Origin: Bacillota bacterium
Lineage (GTDB): Bacteria; Bacillota; Limnochordia; DTU087
Assembly: GCA_012839845.1 (NCBI GenBank)
Contig: DUMM01000011.1
Span: 1-56,151 of the forward strand
Reading direction: 5' to 3'
Length of the DNA stretch: 56,151 nt
Shown here: positions 31,036 to 39,813 of the stretch, piece by piece
How the letters are laid out: each line of letters opens with the position of its first letter
Numbering within the stretch: the stretch's first letter is position 1
The notes under the pieces: model-generated
What the model saw: the letters and a program-made list of their open reading frames with translations, nothing else
The model's database searches: none
What the model was told of the DNA's origin: nothing
Program-made: the position numbers and the translations under genes

Positions 31036-32667
31036 ATGGCCTTAAGGGTAAGGGATGATATCGTCCAATTGGAAACGGTAATCGGTACCAACTCCACCCA
31101 GACCGTAGCCGATGGGACAGTGTCTATCCCCGGCAGTATGCTGCCGGCGGAGCGGATCGTGAAAGTAACCGCGGTTCCCAATATCAAGGAGCATTGGGTT
31201 GAAGAAGATAGAGTCAATGCCGAAGGAACCATAACCGTTGTCATTATCTACGCAGGAAAGGGCAGCATAGGAGAGACATTCTACGGAAGCACTCACATTG
31301 CTGATGCCATTTCCTTCAGCCATTCGGTGGATATACCCGGCGCACAGCCTGACATGCAGTCCCAATGCGATGCGGCAGTCCTTGACTTGCAGTCGGAGCT
31401 GAGAAGCGACGGCCGCACTGTAGACCTAGATATAGTCTTGGAGCTCACGGCAAGGGCGGTATCGACCCAAGAGTTGATGGTAGTCACCGACGCCGCGGCA
31501 GAGACCGCCGCTAAGCTGAAGGTCGTCAAGGATTGGGTTCAAATTGAGGATGTAATCGGCAGGGGAAAGGGAAAGGCGGAGATTAGAGACGTTATCCCCA
31601 TTCCGGGGGGAAGCGGACTGCACTTCAAGCTGCTGGAAATATCGAGTAGGTTCCGGGCCGTCGAGAACCGAGTGGAGATAGACCGGGCTGTTATAGTCGG
31701 AACCATGAGCTACAAAGCGGTGCTGGCACGACATAATGCTGATAGCGGGGAGGAAGAGATCATCGTACACCGCTGGGACGACATATCAAGCGTACAACTA
31801 AGCGCTGAAGTGTACGGCAGTCAGCCGGGAATGACTGCGTATTTCCAGGTGGCTGCTCCGGTGGTTTCCGGTCAGCTGACCAATGATGGCCAAAGCCTGA
31901 TTGTTGAGGGCGAGCTGAGTGCGGATGTCAAGGTCGTCCAGCCTTTGAACATCTCAGTAGTCACCGACCTGTCCGCAGAAGGCGATATGGAGATCGGGGT
32001 TAGGCATGAGACCATCCAGCTTCAGCAAGTGGGCGACACTGCCTTCAAGGATATCTATGTAGACGGCACTGTACAGCTGCCAGCTGCCCATCCTCCTTTG
32101 GAAAGGCTGCTGGATGTGGAGGCCAGAGCTGCTGTTACCAGCACTTCCACTGCCGGCGGTCGGGTGATGGTGTCGGGATATGTGGATCTGGCAATCCTAT
32201 ATGCTGCTCGGGCCGATGATTTCAGCCAGCCTGTCTATCAAGCAGTTTGGAGCACGGCCGCAGCATTCGAGACCAGCATCAACGTCCCAGCACTGGCCAC
32301 TGCCGCCGAGGGTGAAGCCGAAGCCGGCGTGGTGATTCATGATGTGCGGGCAGAACCCATCAGCAGAGATACAATTAGCTTTCATGTGATGGGTTCCGTG
32401 TCTTGTCGTCTGCAGGAGACTTTGACTAAGGATGTAGTGGCAGAGGCTGTAGAACTGCGGCAGTTTAGGGGCAGGCGGCCCACGTATACTTGCGTGATCT
32501 TGCAGCCAGACGATTCCCTTTGGAAACTGGCCGCCAAGTACCGTACCACAGTGGAGAACCTGCTGGAACTCAACCCAAATCTCGCGGAGGCAGCCATGAC
32601 AAGCGGGGGGCTTCCAGTAGGCAGCAAGGTGCTGATATCACACTCAGGGCCGTCCCAATCAGAGTAA
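31036..32667 (+). CDS. SipL-like spore morphogenesis protein (SPOCS repeats plus LysM)
   Basis: The 543-aa protein has three DUF3794/SPOCS repeats (about 1-125, 175-290, 325-440), each with KVTA/RILL-type strands, and a C-terminal LysM domain (about 485-540: TYTCVILQPDDSLWKLAAKYRTT). SipL of C. difficile has SPOCS and LysM modules and links the basement coat protein SpoIVA to the spore. This is a likely functional equivalent, acting in the mother cell. ATG 31036 follows AAAGGGGGG. It sits next to the ispE region, as I recall for sipL in C. difficile. A terminator follows. Confidence 0.85.
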   Translation: MALRVRDDIVQLETVIGTNSTQTVADGTVSIPGSMLPAERIVKVTAVPNIKEHWVEEDRVNAEGTITVVIIYAGKGSIGETFYGSTHIADAISFSHSVDIPGAQPDMQSQCDAAVLDLQSELRSDGRTVDLDIVLELTARAVSTQELMVVTDAAAETAAKLKVVKDWVQIEDVIGRGKGKAEIRDVIPIPGGSGLHFKLLEISSRFRAVENRVEIDRAVIVGTMSYKAVLARHNADSGEEEIIVHRWDDISSVQLSAEVYGSQPGMTAYFQVAAPVVSGQLTNDGQSLIVEGELSADVKVVQPLNISVVTDLSAEGDMEIGVRHETIQLQQVGDTAFKDIYVDGTVQLPAAHPPLERLLDVEARAAVTSTSTAGGRVMVSGYVDLAILYAARADDFSQPVYQAVWSTAAAFETSINVPALATAAEGEAEAGVVIHDVRAEPISRDTISFHVMGSVSCRLQETLTKDVVAEAVELRQFRGRRPTYTCVILQPDDSLWKLAAKYRTTVENLLELNPNLAEAAMTSGGLPVGSKVLISHSGPSQSE

Positions 32668-32737
32668 TTTGGGAAAAGGTTGCTGGGAAGTTCCAGGCTG
32701 TATACCACGCCATAGCCAATAGAATCCGTTTATATTA

Positions 32738-32776
32738 CTGCCGGCGCACAGTACTGCACCGGCAGTTGATTTTGGC
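32738..32776 (+). terminator. Terminator after the SipL-like gene
   Basis: CTGCCGG (32738-32744) pairs with CCGGCAG (32759-32765), extended by GCA/TGC inside, then TTGATTTTGG. The 259-base gap to the next gene is otherwise A+T-rich and empty, with possible sporulation-type -10 elements (CATACTATA near 32885). Confidence 0.7.
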
Positions 32777-32926
32777 GGAGCTTTTCTCAGCCAGTCTGAT
32801 ATAGGCGTATTATGACCTTCCGCTGATAAGCCGCAGTGTGTATACATTTGTTACTAATAAGCATAATCTGTATTATACATACTCATACTATAGAGTACCA
32901 AACAAGTCCAAAAAGGAGGGGATTCG

Positions 32927-33925
32927 ATGGGTTCTCAGGTGAGGGAAGAGACTGCAGTGATAGACAATGCCAACCGCATGTATACTGAAGAGGAAGATCA
33001 AAAAATCTTAGCCAAGTGGTGGAACAAGAAACTCAGACCGGAGTTGGCGCGGGAATTAGGTAGAACTGAAGCTGCCCTTGCGCAGCGTTTTTATGCCATT
33101 CTAAAAAAGAAGGGGATAGATCCTAAGACTTATAGAGAAAAAATGAGGGAGCAAAACGGTCGGTACCTGCAGTCCGTAACTCCAGCATCCGGCCGCAGCT
33201 GGACCAGAGATGAAGACATAATTCTGTGGCGAAGTGTTAAAGCTGGCGAAGACTTTGTAGATATTGCTGCCCGGCTTCCAGGTCGAACAATAGACGAATG
33301 CCGGGAGCGCTATGAAGTCCTGCGGCAGGCCAACGCAGCCGCGGATACTTCTGGGCAAGCTTCAGAAGCATTCCGCCCTGAAGTCCCGCAGACTGCCGAA
33401 GCGGAAGATGAGAGAAAACAAGAAATTCAAAAATCCGCAGAAGATGGGCAAGCAGCTGGTGCAAGAATAGATATCCATGATAAGGATAGCGAAGACGCCG
33501 GCGATTTCTTGGAAGTGCTGAGACAGTTTCCCCAGCAGGCCGAAACCCTGAGCCACCGCATGAACGATATTGAAAGGGATATAGAATATATAAAGGGCAG
33601 TCTGCAGTTCACCCTGGAACACCTGGCCAAAGGTCTGCAGAATATCGCCAACTATCTGGTGGGACAAGAGCAAGATTTTACGGCCTTTGAGAAAATACGA
33701 CAGGAGAATCAAGCTCTCCGCACGCAGTTGGCAGCATTGAAACAGCGTATGGAAAATGAAAAAAAGGAACTGAGAAAGGTTTATAATGAACTGGAATTCT
33801 GGCTTGGCGAATTCTTGGAGATGCGGAAAATCGAGAAAGTGGCCAATCTGGGTGAGCTGATACCGAAGCTCAAGTACTCCTATGATAAGTTTGGGGTACT
33901 ACTGCAGATCGAGAAAGAAGCTTGA
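32927..33925 (+). CDS. SANT/Myb-like DNA-binding protein with coiled coil
   Basis: The 332-aa protein has two SANT/Myb-like helix-turn-helix modules: about 15-65 (YTEEEDQKILAKWW, ARELGRTEAALAQRFYAIL) and about 82-130 (RSWTRDEDIILWRSVKAGED, ARLPGRTIDECRERYEVL). A charged, low-complexity linker (about 135-185) and a long coiled coil (about 190-300) follow. It recalls the sporulation regulators RsfA/YlbO, which pair a Myb-like domain with a coiled coil, but two modules and its length make it distinct. AAAAAGGAGGGG precedes ATG 32927. Position between sipL-like and dacF-like genes suggests a sporulation role (inference). Confidence 0.78.
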   Translation: MGSQVREETAVIDNANRMYTEEEDQKILAKWWNKKLRPELARELGRTEAALAQRFYAILKKKGIDPKTYREKMREQNGRYLQSVTPASGRSWTRDEDIILWRSVKAGEDFVDIAARLPGRTIDECRERYEVLRQANAAADTSGQASEAFRPEVPQTAEAEDERKQEIQKSAEDGQAAGARIDIHDKDSEDAGDFLEVLRQFPQQAETLSHRMNDIERDIEYIKGSLQFTLEHLAKGLQNIANYLVGQEQDFTAFEKIRQENQALRTQLAALKQRMENEKKELRKVYNELEFWLGEFLEMRKIEKVANLGELIPKLKYSYDKFGVLLQIEKEA

Positions 33926-33959
33926 CTAAGACTGCTAAAACCAGCGGTTGTGAAGTATG

Positions 33960-33993
33960 CCCTGGGGTTTACGCCGCCAGGGTTTCATTGTTT
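33960..33993 (+). terminator. Terminator after the SANT gene
   Basis: CCCTGG (33960-33965) and CCAGGG (33977-33982) form a 6-bp stem with an 11-base loop, followed by TTTCATTGTTT. Confidence 0.7.
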
Positions 33994-34112
33994 ATCCAGG
34001 TCAAATATTCCTATTAACTCTCCACTGGTGAGCGGAGAAGACTATGGTACGAGAAGTGATTTGAGTATAAGATAATAAGTAAAAGCAAGGTACAGGAAGG
34101 GACGGAGAAAAC

Positions 34113-35354
34113 TTGCAAAGGCGGTCGAAGGAGAAAATGAAGCTCAGAAGAAAGACACTGCGCTGGCCGACCGGTGCTGCCGTGGCCATGATATTGATTA
34201 TCTCGTTCTTGTCCGCACCGGTGGGATTGGGAGTGGCAGAGGCCCTGACCTCCGATGATGTGCAAGCCGATGTGGCTATGCTGGTAGTTGCAGGTACCAA
34301 CCAGGTGCTTTTCGAAAAAAACCCGGACAAATCCGTTGAACCTGCCAGCATTGCCAAGATTATGACTCTGTTGTTGGCTTTGGAAGCCGTGGAGAGGGGT
34401 GAAAGCTCCCTTTCCGATAAAATAGTGATCAGCCCCGATGCCGAGGCTATCGGAGGCTCTCAAGTTTGGCTTAGGGCCGGTGAGGTATTTACCCTGGAGG
34501 AGCTGCTGAAGGCAGTAGCTATCCAATCAGCCAACGATGCTGCCTACGCGGTGGCCGAACATGTGGCGGGATCAGTCTCTGCCTTTGTTAAGCAAATGAA
34601 CCGCAGAGCTCAGGAACTGGGCATGAAGGACACTGTGTTCACCAACGTCCACGGCCTGCCTCCAGATCCGGGTCAGGAGCGGACCGTGACCACTGCCCGG
34701 GATATTGCCAAGATGTCCCAGGAAATTCTTAAATTCCCAGTGGTTTTGGAGTGGACCTCCACTTGGACAGAGGTTTTTCGCCGCGACAATCCCCGCACCG
34801 TGCTGTATAACACCAATCAGATGCTGAGGGAGTATCCAGGGCTTGATGGTCTTAAGACCGGTCATACTGACAGTGCAGGGTATTGTCTCGTAGCCACTGC
34901 CAAGCAAGACGACCTGCGGCTGATATCCATCGTCATGGGCACATCCAGCGATGCGGAGCGCCGTCGGGAAACCCGCAAGCTGCTGGACTACGGCTTTAAG
35001 GGCTTTACCAAACAGAGGTTAGTTGAGGCTGGGGAAATCGTGGGTGAGGTCGTGGTTAAGAATGGAGTTCCGGAGGTCGTCAAGGTATTGGCTTCAGCTC
35101 CCCTAGACGCCCTTGTGGAAAAAGGAAGTTCTGGACCTTTCCACCGGCATCTTGAGCTGCAACCGGATTTGGAAGCGCCGCTGAAAGCCGGAGAGAGGGT
35201 TGGGGTAATGGCTGTCACTCAAGAGGACCGGATTCTGGGGGAAGTGCCCTTGGAATTGGAGCGAGATGTCAATCCCGCCGGCATTCTTGTCAGAGTCTGG
35301 CGCTGGCTGCGGGATCTTGTGCGCTCACTAATTACCGCCCAGCCAGCTGCCTAA
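34113..35354 (+). CDS. D-alanyl-D-alanine carboxypeptidase (DacF/DacB-like, S11)
   Basis: This 413-aa penicillin-binding protein trims D-Ala from pentapeptide stems. A signal peptide (about 20-44) is followed by the S11 domain with S79-IAK-82, S139-AN and K248-TG. A C-terminal beta domain and an amphipathic, basic anchor helix (WRWLRDLVRSL) complete it. Its family in spore formers includes DacF and DacB, which set cortex cross-linking. I use TTG 34113; ATG 34137 is possible, with AAGGAG only about four bases before it. The next gene, ispE, begins ten bases after the stop. Confidence 0.92.
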   Translation: MQRRSKEKMKLRRKTLRWPTGAAVAMILIISFLSAPVGLGVAEALTSDDVQADVAMLVVAGTNQVLFEKNPDKSVEPASIAKIMTLLLALEAVERGESSLSDKIVISPDAEAIGGSQVWLRAGEVFTLEELLKAVAIQSANDAAYAVAEHVAGSVSAFVKQMNRRAQELGMKDTVFTNVHGLPPDPGQERTVTTARDIAKMSQEILKFPVVLEWTSTWTEVFRRDNPRTVLYNTNQMLREYPGLDGLKTGHTDSAGYCLVATAKQDDLRLISIVMGTSSDAERRRETRKLLDYGFKGFTKQRLVEAGEIVGEVVVKNGVPEVVKVLASAPLDALVEKGSSGPFHRHLELQPDLEAPLKAGERVGVMAVTQEDRILGEVPLELERDVNPAGILVRVWRWLRDLVRSLITAQPAA

Positions 35355-35363
35355 AGGTAAGAC

Positions 35364-36353
35364 ATGGGGGAGTTGTGGGCCTTGGGTCGGATAGTTGAAA
35401 GTGCCCATGCCAAGATCAATTTGGTGTTGGATGTTGGTCCAGTAAGGTCTGATGGCTATCATTGGATTCATACGGTAATGCAGTCTCTGGAACTGAGAGA
35501 TATAGTAATAATGGAAGAACGCCCGGCAGGGATATCCATAGAGTGCCTGCCGGGGGATCCTACCCGCCAGGGAGCGATGTTCTGCCTGGAACTTGAACCC
35601 TGCTCCATGCCTCCCAGCAATGCCGAGAATCTGGCGTGGAAGGCAGCGGATCTCTTGAGGCAGGCGGTAGGCATTCAGCGGGGTGTGTCTATTACCATCA
35701 GAAAGGCCATTCCCCTGGCAGCCGGCTTGGCTGGGGGTAGTGCCGATGCCGCAGCCGTCCTTCGGGGGTTAAACCGGCTGTGGAACCTAGGCCTGGACTT
35801 GGCGGAATTGGCTGCCGTAGGAGTAAAGGTAGGCGCCGATGTTCCTTTTTGCTTGCTGGAAGGAACTGCAGAAGTAACCGGCATCGGCGAAAAAATCAGA
35901 CCCGTGGATTCTCCTCCGCCGTGGCCGGTGCTGCTGCTGAAGCTGCCGGTATCAGTGTCTACCAAGTCTTGTTACGAAGCCTATGATAAGCTGGCTTCCC
36001 CTCCCCGTGTGAATGCGCCTGCCATGCTGGAAGCTCTGGCAAATTGCGATTTGGCCGCGGCGGCAAGAAGGCTTGGCAATTCTTTGGAGGCGGTTACATT
36101 CCAGCAGGTACCGGAGCTGGCATTTTGGCGGCAGGCTATGGAACAGGCTGGGTGTCTGGGAGTGCTGATGAGCGGCAGCGGGCCCACCCTTTTTGGGCTG
36201 GTCCGAGACGAAGAGCACGGTCATGCTGCGTTTCAGCGCCTTGCTCACAGGATAAAGCAGGAACCACCGGCTATGTTGCCTAACCTATACCTCACCAGGT
36301 TTTTGTCGAGTAACAGGCAGGATCAGTTCGAAGGAGGCACACGGCATGCGTAA
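35364..36353 (+). CDS. ispE: 4-diphosphocytidyl-2-C-methyl-D-erythritol kinase
   Basis: IspE (329 aa) phosphorylates CDP-methylerythritol in the MEP isoprenoid pathway. GHMP-kinase motifs are AHAKINLVLDVG, PLAAGLAGGSADAAAVL (ATP loop) and MSGSGPTLFGL, with the substrate-site NAENLAWKAA region. The ATG at 35364 follows AAAGGTAAG; TTG 35382, behind GGGGGAG, is a reasonable alternative. The stop overlaps the GntR gene by eight bases, forming an ispE-gntR-nucleotidyltransferase unit. Confidence 0.94.
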   Translation: MGELWALGRIVESAHAKINLVLDVGPVRSDGYHWIHTVMQSLELRDIVIMEERPAGISIECLPGDPTRQGAMFCLELEPCSMPPSNAENLAWKAADLLRQAVGIQRGVSITIRKAIPLAAGLAGGSADAAAVLRGLNRLWNLGLDLAELAAVGVKVGADVPFCLLEGTAEVTGIGEKIRPVDSPPPWPVLLLKLPVSVSTKSCYEAYDKLASPPRVNAPAMLEALANCDLAAAARRLGNSLEAVTFQQVPELAFWRQAMEQAGCLGVLMSGSGPTLFGLVRDEEHGHAAFQRLAHRIKQEPPAMLPNLYLTRFLSSNRQDQFEGGTRHA

Positions 36354-37041
36354 ACGGCTGGCCCCAATCCAACTGGACAACTATAAGCCTCTGCGGGATG
36401 TGGTTTTTGAAAACCTAAGGGAGGCAATCATTACCGGCCAGCTGCGACCTGGCGAGAGATTAATGGAGGTGCAGATTGCCGAAGAGCTTGGTGTAAGCAG
36501 GACACCTGTGAGGGAGGCAATCCGCAAGCTGGAACTGGAAGGCCTGGTGGTTATGGTTCCCCGGAAGGGGGCATACGTCTCCAATGTGTCCATTAAGGAC
36601 ATAAGCGACGTATTCCAGATCCGGAGGGTTTTAGAAGGTTTGGCAGCGGAACTTGCCGCTGATAGGTTAACTGACGAGCAGCTGGAGGAGTTGGAGCAGC
36701 TTTTGGACCGTACCACGGAGACAGTGGAAAAGCTGGATGTATTAACTACAGTAGATATGGACACCGGTTTTCACCAGGTTATCTATGAAGCCAGCCGTAA
36801 CGAAAAACTGAAGAGCATGCTCTATCATCTGCGGGAACAGATTCAGCGCTTTCGCACCCAGTCCCTGAGCAGACCAGGCCGCTTGCAGCAGGCATTGGTT
36901 GAGCACAGGGCTATCCTGGAAGCCTTGAGAGAGCGAGATGGACAACTGGCCCGTCGGTTAGTGGAGGAACATATTGAGAGTGCGGAAAGTGCGCTGCTGG
37001 CTGCTTTTGAAGAAAGTGAAGAAGAGGAAGAGGACTCATGA
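36346..37041 (+). CDS. GntR-family transcriptional regulator (FadR subfamily)
   Basis: The 231-aa regulator has a winged helix (about 15-80) with GQLRPGERLMEVQIAEELGVSRTPVREAIRKLELEGLV, and an all-helical FCD effector domain (about 90-215) that normally binds carboxylate ligands through a metal. Its C-terminus is very acidic (EEEEEDS). ATG 36346 lies behind GAAGGAGG inside the end of ispE. It occupies the position of purR in B. subtilis. Its ligand and targets are unknown; autoregulation of the operon is possible but no operator is evident. Confidence 0.9.
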   Translation: MRKRLAPIQLDNYKPLRDVVFENLREAIITGQLRPGERLMEVQIAEELGVSRTPVREAIRKLELEGLVVMVPRKGAYVSNVSIKDISDVFQIRRVLEGLAAELAADRLTDEQLEELEQLLDRTTETVEKLDVLTTVDMDTGFHQVIYEASRNEKLKSMLYHLREQIQRFRTQSLSRPGRLQQALVEHRAILEALRERDGQLARRLVEEHIESAESALLAAFEESEEEEEDS

Positions 37042-37850
37042 ATGAAGTCGATGCAGTTGTGCTAGCTGGTGCCAAGAATACAGGTCGGTTGCGAAAAATG
37101 GATAACAGCTCCTATGAAGCCAGTATTGAGATCGCAGGGCGGCCTATGCTGTATTATGTGCTGGATGCTCTTGCGGCTGTGCCGGAGATTAAGAGGATAG
37201 TGGTAACAGCTCCCTTTGGGGCTTTTGAAGGCGACTGGCAGGGGAAGGTGACCTTTTTGCCGGCAGCTGACACTATGCTGGAAAACATACGGAGGGGGAT
37301 TGCAGCTCTTAACAGCAAGGGCAAAATCCTCATCGTCACCTCCGATATTCCTCTGATCAGCCCTGCCGCTGTATCAGATTTTATTCAGAGATGTAAAGAG
37401 CGGGAAGCGGATATTTATTATCCCATCGTCTGCCGGGATGTGAATGATCGGCATTTTCCGGGAGTTAAGCGAACCTATGTCCGTCTGCGGGAAGGAGTAT
37501 TTACCGGCGGCAACATGGCCTTGGTTTCCCCCAATGTGATCGAAAGGTGTTCTGACATTATTGAGCGGGCCATCGCCATGCGCAAGAATCCTCTGCAGTT
37601 GAGCCGGCTGCTCGGCTTCAAGTTTATCGTCAAATTCCTGTTTAACCAGTTAAGCTTGCAGGAGATAGAAGCCAGGGTGCAGGATGTGCTGCACTGCCGG
37701 GGAGTAGGTGTGATCTCGCCTTATCCCCAGGTTGGAATCGATGTAGATAAGCCCAGCGATCTAGAATTGGTGCGGCAGGTCTTGGAGAGCGGGGCTCAGA
37801 GTTATTCGGGCTCAGAACTGATGGCAGGAAAGGATATGCATTTTCACTGA
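37038..37850 (+). CDS. Nucleotidyltransferase family protein (MobA/GlmU-N-like)
   Basis: The 270-aa protein has the Rossmann-like NTP-transferase fold: VDAVVLAGAKNTG, SIEIAGRPMLYYVLDAL, VTSDIPLIS (metal Asp) and VFTGGNMALVSPNV. The usual GxGTRM loop is changed to GAKNTGRL, so nucleotide preference cannot be predicted. The protein ends with a helical region and GIDVDKPSDLELVRQVL, common in MobA-type transferases. It overlaps gntR by four bases (ATGA). The acceptor substrate is unknown; glmU, which has the same domain, lies 0.5 kb downstream and may be a paralogue. Confidence 0.8.
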   Translation: MNEVDAVVLAGAKNTGRLRKMDNSSYEASIEIAGRPMLYYVLDALAAVPEIKRIVVTAPFGAFEGDWQGKVTFLPAADTMLENIRRGIAALNSKGKILIVTSDIPLISPAAVSDFIQRCKEREADIYYPIVCRDVNDRHFPGVKRTYVRLREGVFTGGNMALVSPNVIERCSDIIERAIAMRKNPLQLSRLLGFKFIVKFLFNQLSLQEIEARVQDVLHCRGVGVISPYPQVGIDVDKPSDLELVRQVLESGAQSYSGSELMAGKDMHFH

Positions 37851-37937
37851 ACTCCAATCAAGTTTGGCAGCAACCGACCAGCATAGCTGCCTCCTTAAGG
37901 GCCCAAACTAGGAATGGACCCGATAGGAGGTGAAAAC

Positions 37938-38177
37938 ATGGGTACTGGTCAGAAGAGGAATACGCCTCTGATTCAGGAGGCCTACAATGCTCTTCAGCAG
38001 TTTAAGTATGAAACCGCAAATGAGTTGGGTATTCAGGTGCCTCAGGGCGACTATTGGGGTCACATCTCGTCTCGAGACTGCGGAGCAGTGGGCGGCAATA
38101 TGGTGCGGAAGATGATCGCCGCTGCTGAGCAGTCTTTGATCGCTCAGGCCGGCGGTAATACACAGCAGAACTATTAG
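37938..38177 (+). CDS. Alpha/beta-type small acid-soluble spore protein
   Basis: This 79-aa protein matches alpha/beta SASPs, which coat forespore DNA and protect it from UV and heat. It contains the two conserved helices ALQQFKYETANELGIQVPQGDYWG and SRDCGAVGGNMVRKMIAAAEQ; KYETANELG is the region cut by the germination protease GPR. It diverges from consensus (Cys in SRDCGAVG). ATG 37938 follows TAGGAGG. No clear sigma-G promoter is visible upstream. A hairpin follows the gene. Confidence 0.92.
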   Translation: MGTGQKRNTPLIQEAYNALQQFKYETANELGIQVPQGDYWGHISSRDCGAVGGNMVRKMIAAAEQSLIAQAGGNTQQNY

Positions 38178-38258
38178 ATTTAGGTATCCTAAGCAGATAC
38201 CCATCGGTGAAATGCACTGCAATACACTGGTTGTGCAGACCATAGCTGGTTTTATATG

Positions 38259-38280
38259 AGCCCGCCATCTGGCGGGCTTA
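38259..38280 (+). terminator. Hairpin after the SASP gene
   Basis: AGCCCGCC (38259-38266) and GGCGGGCT (38271-38278) form an 8-bp stem with an ATCT loop. The sequence after it (TATGTG) is not U-rich, so it may be an imperfect terminator. Confidence 0.55.
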
Positions 38281-38350
38281 TGTGCGATCGAGGTATAATA
38301 ATATAAGGAGTTTATAACATCTTATTCCTCACAGTTGGGAGGGTAAATAT

Positions 38351-39739
38351 ATGTCAATAACGGCAGTGGTTCTGGCGGCGGGGAAAGGCACCCGCATGAA
38401 GTCTTCAGTGCCCAAGGTCCTCCATCCCGTATGCGGGCTCCCCATGATATCCCATGTAATAAACAACCTCAAGGAGGCTGGTGTTGAGCGAATCATAGTT
38501 GTAGTCGGCCCAGAAGGGCAGGGGATTAGAGAAATGCTTGGGTCCGAAGTGGAGTACGTCCTGCAGGCCGAGCAGCTGGGTACAGGCCACGCAGTTCTGC
38601 AGACAGAACCTCTACTGAGAAACCGCGTAAGCACTCTGCTGGTGACCTACGGTGACACACCCTTGTACCGAGCCGAGACCTTGCGTAGACTGATCAAAGT
38701 CCACCAAGAAACTCAAGCCAGCGCCACTGCATTGTCTGTATTTCTCGATAATCCCACAGGATACGGACGGATTATCCGAGATGCCGAGGGGGTATTTTGT
38801 AAAGTCGTGGAAGAAAAGGATGCAGCGCCAGAAGAGGCAGCGGTAAAAGAGATCAACAGCGGCACTTATGTTTTCCAATCTGAGCCGCTGTTTGCCGCTC
38901 TGCACCAGCTCAGCCCCAAGAATGCCCAACAGGAGTACTACTTAACAGACGTGTTGGAGATTATTAAGAAACAGTCTGGCCGCATAGAGATATTCACCCA
39001 TGATGACTGCGAGGAAGTATTGGGGATCAACAACCGGGTGCAGCTGGCAGCGGCGGAGAAAATCCTGCGGAATCGGATCCGAGAAAAATGGATGCTGGCC
39101 GGTGTGACAATGATGGATCCAGATACTACTTATATAGATGCCCAAGCTGAGTTGGAGCCGGATGTGGTGCTTATGCCGTTTACGTTTATTGAAGGACGTA
39201 CCCGGATTGCTTCCGGCTCAGTCATCGGTCCCTTCGCCAGGCTGAGGGATTGTGTGGTAGGAGAGAATGTGACCATAGATCATGCAACGGCACTGGAAAG
39301 TGCTTTCGAACCGGGCTGCACCGTAGGGCCCTACACTTACATCCGCCCGGGGTGCCGTGTGGCAGAAAAGGCCAAGGTGGGAGGATTTTGCGAGATCAAG
39401 AATACCACTGTGGGACCTGGCAGCAAGGTGCCTCACCTGTCATACTTAGGCGATACCACTGTGGGAAGTGGAGTCAACATCGGCGCGGGAACCATCACCT
39501 GCAATTATGACGGTCAGAAAAAACACCGTACAGAGATTGAGGATGGAGCCTTTGTCGGCAGCAACTGCAATCTGGTGGCTCCTGTTAAAGTGAGGGCAGG
39601 TGCTTATGTGGCAGCCGGTTCTACCATAACCGAAGACGTGCCTTCTGGGGCCCTCGGGATAGCCAGGAACAGACAGCGGAACATTCTCGGTTGGGTTGAG
39701 CGCCGGCTGCAGAAAAGAAGCTCCCAGGAAGAGGGATAA
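38351..39739 (+). CDS. glmU: Bifunctional UDP-GlcNAc pyrophosphorylase / GlcN-1-P acetyltransferase
   Basis: GlmU (462 aa) makes UDP-GlcNAc for peptidoglycan. The N-terminal pyrophosphorylase has LAAGKGTRMKSSVPKVLHPVCG and EQLGTGHAV; the C-terminal left-handed beta helix (about 250-450) has hexapeptide repeats and the catalytic region RPGCRVAEKAKVGGFCEIKNT with KVPHLSYLGD. ATG 38351 follows TGGGAGGG. B. subtilis has the same glmU-prs-ctc-pth order. A TATAAT at 38294 lacks a partner -35. Confidence 0.96.
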   Translation: MSITAVVLAAGKGTRMKSSVPKVLHPVCGLPMISHVINNLKEAGVERIIVVVGPEGQGIREMLGSEVEYVLQAEQLGTGHAVLQTEPLLRNRVSTLLVTYGDTPLYRAETLRRLIKVHQETQASATALSVFLDNPTGYGRIIRDAEGVFCKVVEEKDAAPEEAAVKEINSGTYVFQSEPLFAALHQLSPKNAQQEYYLTDVLEIIKKQSGRIEIFTHDDCEEVLGINNRVQLAAAEKILRNRIREKWMLAGVTMMDPDTTYIDAQAELEPDVVLMPFTFIEGRTRIASGSVIGPFARLRDCVVGENVTIDHATALESAFEPGCTVGPYTYIRPGCRVAEKAKVGGFCEIKNTTVGPGSKVPHLSYLGDTTVGSGVNIGAGTITCNYDGQKKHRTEIEDGAFVGSNCNLVAPVKVRAGAYVAAGSTITEDVPSGALGIARNRQRNILGWVERRLQKRSSQEEG

Positions 39740-39813
39740 TTATACGATTCTCGAATTATCCGGAGGAGGCAGTGAATCCTCCAAAAAGTCGATGATACAG
39801 GATGTGAGAAGAT

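Noticed and set aside
37890-37935. Terminator between the nucleotidyltransferase and SASP genes
   Set aside because: GGGCCC and GGACCC pair with a mismatch and no U-tract follows.
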